The notes beneath the pieces were generated by a model. It made no database searches. It saw only the letters and a program-made list of their open reading frames with translations, and was not told where the DNA came from. From Smittia aterrima (Eukaryota > Arthropoda > Insecta > Diptera > Chironomidae), in assembly GCA_033063855.1 (NCBI GenBank), contig CP093829.1, forward strand, positions 320,243 through 384,242: a stretch of DNA of 64,000 nucleotides, written 5' to 3'. Position numbers and translations under genes: made by a program. This document shows positions 59,801 to 64,000 of the stretch, piece after piece (position 1 is the stretch's first letter; every line of letters starts with the position of its first letter).

Positions 59801-62800
59801 TAGAACGACAACATGGAAGCTCTCAAATGCTGTTTTAATTACAAGAGCACTTCTTTCTCGTGAGATGCGAGAGATTTCCATGTTCAGAAGGAAAAGCGAC
59901 AGAAGGAAATTAAAATGATTTTTACTGTTGAAGTGGCAATGAAGATTTCTCTTCTCCTAATTTAATTAAAATTTTAATACGTTTCTAAGTTTTATTTATG
60001 AGCTTGTTTAGATGTGAAGCTTCCTCTCGTAATTATCTCTCACACGACGGGTGATGGGGTTAAAGGAGTTAAGTCGTCTTTGCGAACGAATGAATGGGAA
60101 AATTTCGAAATTAGGAAATCAATTCACGAAAAGCTTTCGACTTGATTGTTCTCTAAACGTCTGCTCATGAATTAAAAGAAAAGTTTATTGAACGTTACAT
60201 TTCTTCGTCACTTTCCCATCTAAAGCTGCCACGTCACTGTCTTGTTCTAGTATAAATAAATGGTTTTTATGACTCAAAGAGAAGGCGACATAAAGAAGAA
60301 ACCCTCAGAAACCGATTTGAGGGGAGAAGCTTTCGACAGCAATCATATTAAGTTTTCAATTTTCAAGAAAAAGTTTTCTCAATTTTTGGGTCAGCAAAAG
60401 GGAAAAGGCGACCAGGACATTGAATTTATGACTTTGAGAAATTATGTATCAAAGAGTCGTTTACGGTTTCAATGAAGCAAACCCATAAAATCCCCGACAA
60501 GAACATCTTCATTTTGTCGCTCTGTGTCTCTCAATCTACGAATGTTTCTGAGTAAAGTTCGCCCTCTCCGAATGAAGTAAGTCGGCGTTGAAGTGATAGA
60601 AAGGCGGGAAGATCAGTCCGCCCCTTCCTCCTTTCCCCAACATTTACTTTTCATTAATTTAAACAACAATATGTTTTAGTGAATGGTTGTCATTAAGTTA
60701 TATCGTATCGTTTAGATTGTTTTCCAAGGCAAAATACAAGAGAGATGAGAAAATTTATTTCCCCGTCGCATGAATTAGGAAGCGGACGGAAGTGCGGGGG
60801 AGTAAGTTGACTCAGAGCTTTGACGCGGAAGGATCACTCCGCTAAATTGTTTTTTCATTCGTTGCTTCCTCTTTCTCTTTGTGAGAAGACGAAACAAGCT
60901 CTGATGAATGACAAGAAGTTAAATTTAATTATCATTCATTATTGATGTAGTGGAAGCTGCTTCAAGATTTGCTTTCCCTTTAGATTTATTAGTGCAGCGC
61001 TCAAAAGTTTTAATTGATAAAAGCTTGAAAGTTTTCTCTGATAGGATTCATCTGCTTCTATCAACATCAACCGCCACCCACCGCCACTCTAATAAATTAT
61101 TGTCACTCATCTTCGCCTTTTAGAATAACAACAAAAATATCAACAGCAGAGTTGAGCTTTGTGTTTCAGCCATAGTCGAAATGATCCAGATTCAAATAAA
61201 CATTTACATAATAATTATGAAACGCCATCGTCGTTTCCTCTTTTAAAGATTTAATTAAAGTCGATGAGTTTCGTGTAGCGTCAATAATCTCTCCATTTAG
61301 TAGCAAGCACTTTAGTCTAAGGGGAAGGAGAAATAGAAAGGAAGCGGATATTTCTCGCAGAGCGAGGATTAGAGATGCTTAGTGTCATGAGACTTTTTTG
61401 TGTGAAGAGAAGCTCGTGACAATGAAAATCATTGAGGCGACGAAGTGTCTAAAGTTGACTCGTTCATCGATATCTCTGAGAGTTGATGTATTTATGATTG
61501 AGAATTAGGTTGAGCTCGCATTAACGCAGCCATCAGTACGAGGAGCAGAGTAATTGGAATTGTGTTTGCCTTCTGTTATCGAGGCTCTTTCAGTTGTTGT
61601 TGCAAATGTCGATTCAAATCGAGAACGATTGAATGAATGAGACAGGAAAATTCATAAGAACCTAGACGTGAAGTTTATCATTCATTATGGAGAGTGATTC
61701 ATTTCAAGTCTCTTTTTGGGTAGCTAAGCGTTGAATAAAGATAAAAGAAAACTACTTCTAATGAAATGGTTACAGCATGATGTAAACAGTTTTCGAATTG
61801 GACAACAAACAGAAAAGTTCTGTTTTTTTAATTCCCGCGGTTATTGATTGAAAGCTTTCTTTGTTTCTTGCTCTCTCTTTCACTCTCTCGTGGTTAAGCT
61901 GCATTCGAAATAGGAATTTCTACTCGAGCAAATTGAAATTTACAAAGCAAATGAGCGACAATAGCAGCAAGGTTTCATGCTGAGCTCACCATTTTTGATG
62001 CTAAAATACAAAGTTAACGAACGATGCAAATGCTTTGCATAACAACAGTTTTCATTGACGTTCGTCAATTAAAAAGCTTCAATTCCATCATCCAACGGAA
62101 AATCTTTGAACTTGAAGCATGTTCACTTATGTTGTGTGCGGTGTGTGGCATTGTCATTATCATTTTCATCGTTCATTTAGATACTGGAACTAACGCTGTG
62201 AACAAAAACCAAAGGAAGTAAACATTGTAAGCAGATTGTGTCGCTCTTGCTTATTTTTTCCGCACGTTGTAGCGGCTCACAACTTTAACAATACATAAAG
62301 TTTAACAATTTCCTCCCCAATTTTTTATGAACTTTGCCGAAGAGATTTTCGAGTTGATTACAATGTCAAGAGCTTCACCAGCAGCAGCAGCAGCAACAAC
62401 ACACACACAACTTTGGCTTTTTTGTTTCTCTCATCTGCGCTTTTTCCCTTCTTCACGACAGACTACAGCCAAAGAGAAAAAGAGGTAAAATACAAGCAAA
62501 GCACAAGCTTTGGCGAAGGGTAAAAGCACATTTTGTTTATATCTCCTCAGTCAGTTGATGTTTACTTCTCGAGCAGTGCGGTTCAGTTCGTAAAGTGAGA
62601 AGAGGGAAAATTCATCAACGAAATATATATTTCAAATAAATATTTCCTTGTCGCCGTGGCGAAATTTATTTGTGGATTAATTCTCGACGTGGTCGTGGTG
62701 CCTGTGGAATTCTAATCTATTAATGTGAAAACTCGCCGCAAAAGGATAGAAATCAAAGGATAAAGTTCTAGTTTTTATGGTTTCGTGCCAAAAGAAAGTG

Positions 62801-64000
62801 AAATAACTTCAACGAGTCGTGTCGCCTACATCAACATCGCACAAATCTCTTTCCCATCCCGAGAACTGTGTGTATTGGATTGCAATAAAAACTGTAATCA
62901 GATTTATTTTTATCGCTTATTTTTCTCCGTTGCTGGATCATTGCGGGGACATTTTTTTATCATCATTCGAAGCTTGATTTGTGAAGCTCTGTGTAAGCAA
63001 ATTTCAATTTAATTTTTGTTGTGACTTTTTGTGCGAAACGAATCGAAACTTATTGCCAATTCGTCATTGGAAGATTGGATTGTGAGAGATTGAAGGCAGA
63101 AGTGTCGACAATTTGAAAATGTAATTCAATTGCAGAGTAGCACTATCCTCAACAGATCTATTAATGATTGACAATGTTGCTATCGAAAATTATTGTGATT
63201 CATGCCGCAGCATTATTTTCCTGATTAATCATTATGCATGGATATGCTGCATGCTTCAGCTGCCGCTCGAGATTATGAATTATTCATTTGCTGGACCATT
63301 CAAACGAAAATCCCGGCAGTAACTCATCAGTTATTTACTCGAGGTTTAATTGCATAAAAATCTAATTGAATTTGTCAATAATTGACGAATTAATTCGTGA
63401 GATTGGGATTTCAATTTAAATTTCCTTAAATGACAAAGTGCCGCGGAACTGATTGAAACGCTAGCGAGAAACAATTAAAATTGCGCCATAATGTGGCAGA
63501 CAATTAACGAGAGAACTTTACATAATTAACTTGGCTCAGGCGGCGGCGGCAACAACAAGTGTGGCACACGAAACGCAAAGACTTTGGCGTGCGCGCAAAG
63601 TGCATTTTACAATCACGAAAATTAAAACGAAACCGTTCATGGAACAATAAACGCGATTTTTTTTCCTGGCATGGAATGAGATTGAAAAGAAGCAAAACAA
63701 AAGCAGACAAAATAAAATTGATGTGAAATATTTATTTTATTTCGCTGAAGACTTATTGTTGTGTTGCGACTAAAAGCGACTTCGTCCGAAAAACACAAAT
63801 TTTCATTTCAATTGTCCGTAAATAAACCTTTTTTCCTCCGACTTCTTGCTCTGGGTCAGCAACAGCGGTGTTAAAAAAAAGCTGTTTAAATTAATTTCTT
63901 TGGTCAACTGTTTCGACAAGACATCGCCTAGCGCGAGAAAACAACCATCAGAACCCAAAAACTGGCAAATTGAAACGACATTTAGTAGAATCATTGAATA
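56880..64000. other. Gene-free right end of the window
   Basis: It begins with the SDR 3' UTR (AATAAA at 57087). No open frame longer than about 110 codons exists and none resembles a family; the antiparallel pair at 57745-58117 is Lys/Phe/Glu-rich and looks random. A mixed CAG/CA microsatellite lies at 62378-62410 and a GGC run near 63540. Initiator-like TCAGT motifs at 62551 and 62583 might mark the 5' end of a gene that continues to the right, but no TATA or DPE supports them. Confidence 0.45.
62378..62410 (+). repeat. CAG/CAA/CA microsatellite
   Basis: A short run of CAG units followed by CAA and then CA dinucleotides. It is in no recognised open frame. Confidence 0.8.

Noticed and set aside
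62378..62410. CAG run as a polyglutamine coding tract
   Set aside because: No long open frame surrounds it; it is treated as a microsatellite.
1..64000. CRISPR array, phage, bacterial operon or intact transposon
   Set aside because: No spaced direct repeats, no transposase or integrase motif and no terminal inverted repeats were seen; spliced genes show that the DNA is eukaryotic.

Overview
The window is nuclear DNA from an insect, most likely a dipteran. It is AT-rich, and the coding genes carry GT-AG introns mostly 50-70 nt long. Core promoters have TATA plus a TCAGT/TCAGA-type initiator. The proteins I can rebuild exon by exon (a Pps-like PHD/SPOC protein, Ntaq1/tungus, trailer hitch, Uev1A, cytochrome c1, raptor, adrift/CMTR2) look like those of flies and mosquitoes. 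The dipteran placement is an inference from memory of these families; no search was run. Exon junctions were placed by hand from splice signals, and every multi-exon gene below keeps frame through all junctions.

Layout. 1-3821 (+): 3' part of a pps-like transcription/splicing factor whose 5' end lies outside the window. 4456-5753 (+): a TATA promoter and a five-exon gene for a secreted prohormone-like protein that I cannot name. 6043-7753 (-): a complete CYP6-type cytochrome P450, followed at 8200-8785 by a decayed duplicate of its 3' end. 9398-19707 (+): Ntaq1 with two large introns; the first (5 kb) contains an antisense tRNA-Leu(TAG) and a cluster of TAATC homeodomain-type sites. 19708-26989: gene-free. 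26992-28298 (+): a TATA/Inr promoter and a MID1IP1/Spot14-family gene. 28299-41458: 13 kb without a recognisable gene, but with three full CRE palindromes in 0.6 kb.

41459-56879 is compact and gene-dense: trailer hitch (-), Uev1A (+), cytochrome c1 (-), raptor (+), adrift/CMTR2 (-) and a short-chain dehydrogenase (+) with a tRNA-Val(CAC) in an intron. They form three head-to-head pairs with 0.5-0.7 kb between starts (tral/Uev1A, CYC1/raptor, aft/SDR), and raptor and adrift converge with overlapping 3' signals. 56880-64000 has no recognisable gene.

Most genes are housekeeping: mRNA control (tral, adrift, pps), ubiquitin and N-end-rule chemistry (Uev1A, Ntaq1), growth signalling and lipogenesis (raptor, MID1IP1-like), respiration (cytochrome c1) and oxidoreductases (CYP6, SDR). 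I see no operon, phage, CRISPR array or intact transposon. The least explained items are the secreted prohormone-like gene with two possible C-termini, the CYP6 relic with a near-intact terminal exon, the regulatory-looking clusters in the gene-free DNA, and a small open frame just after raptor.
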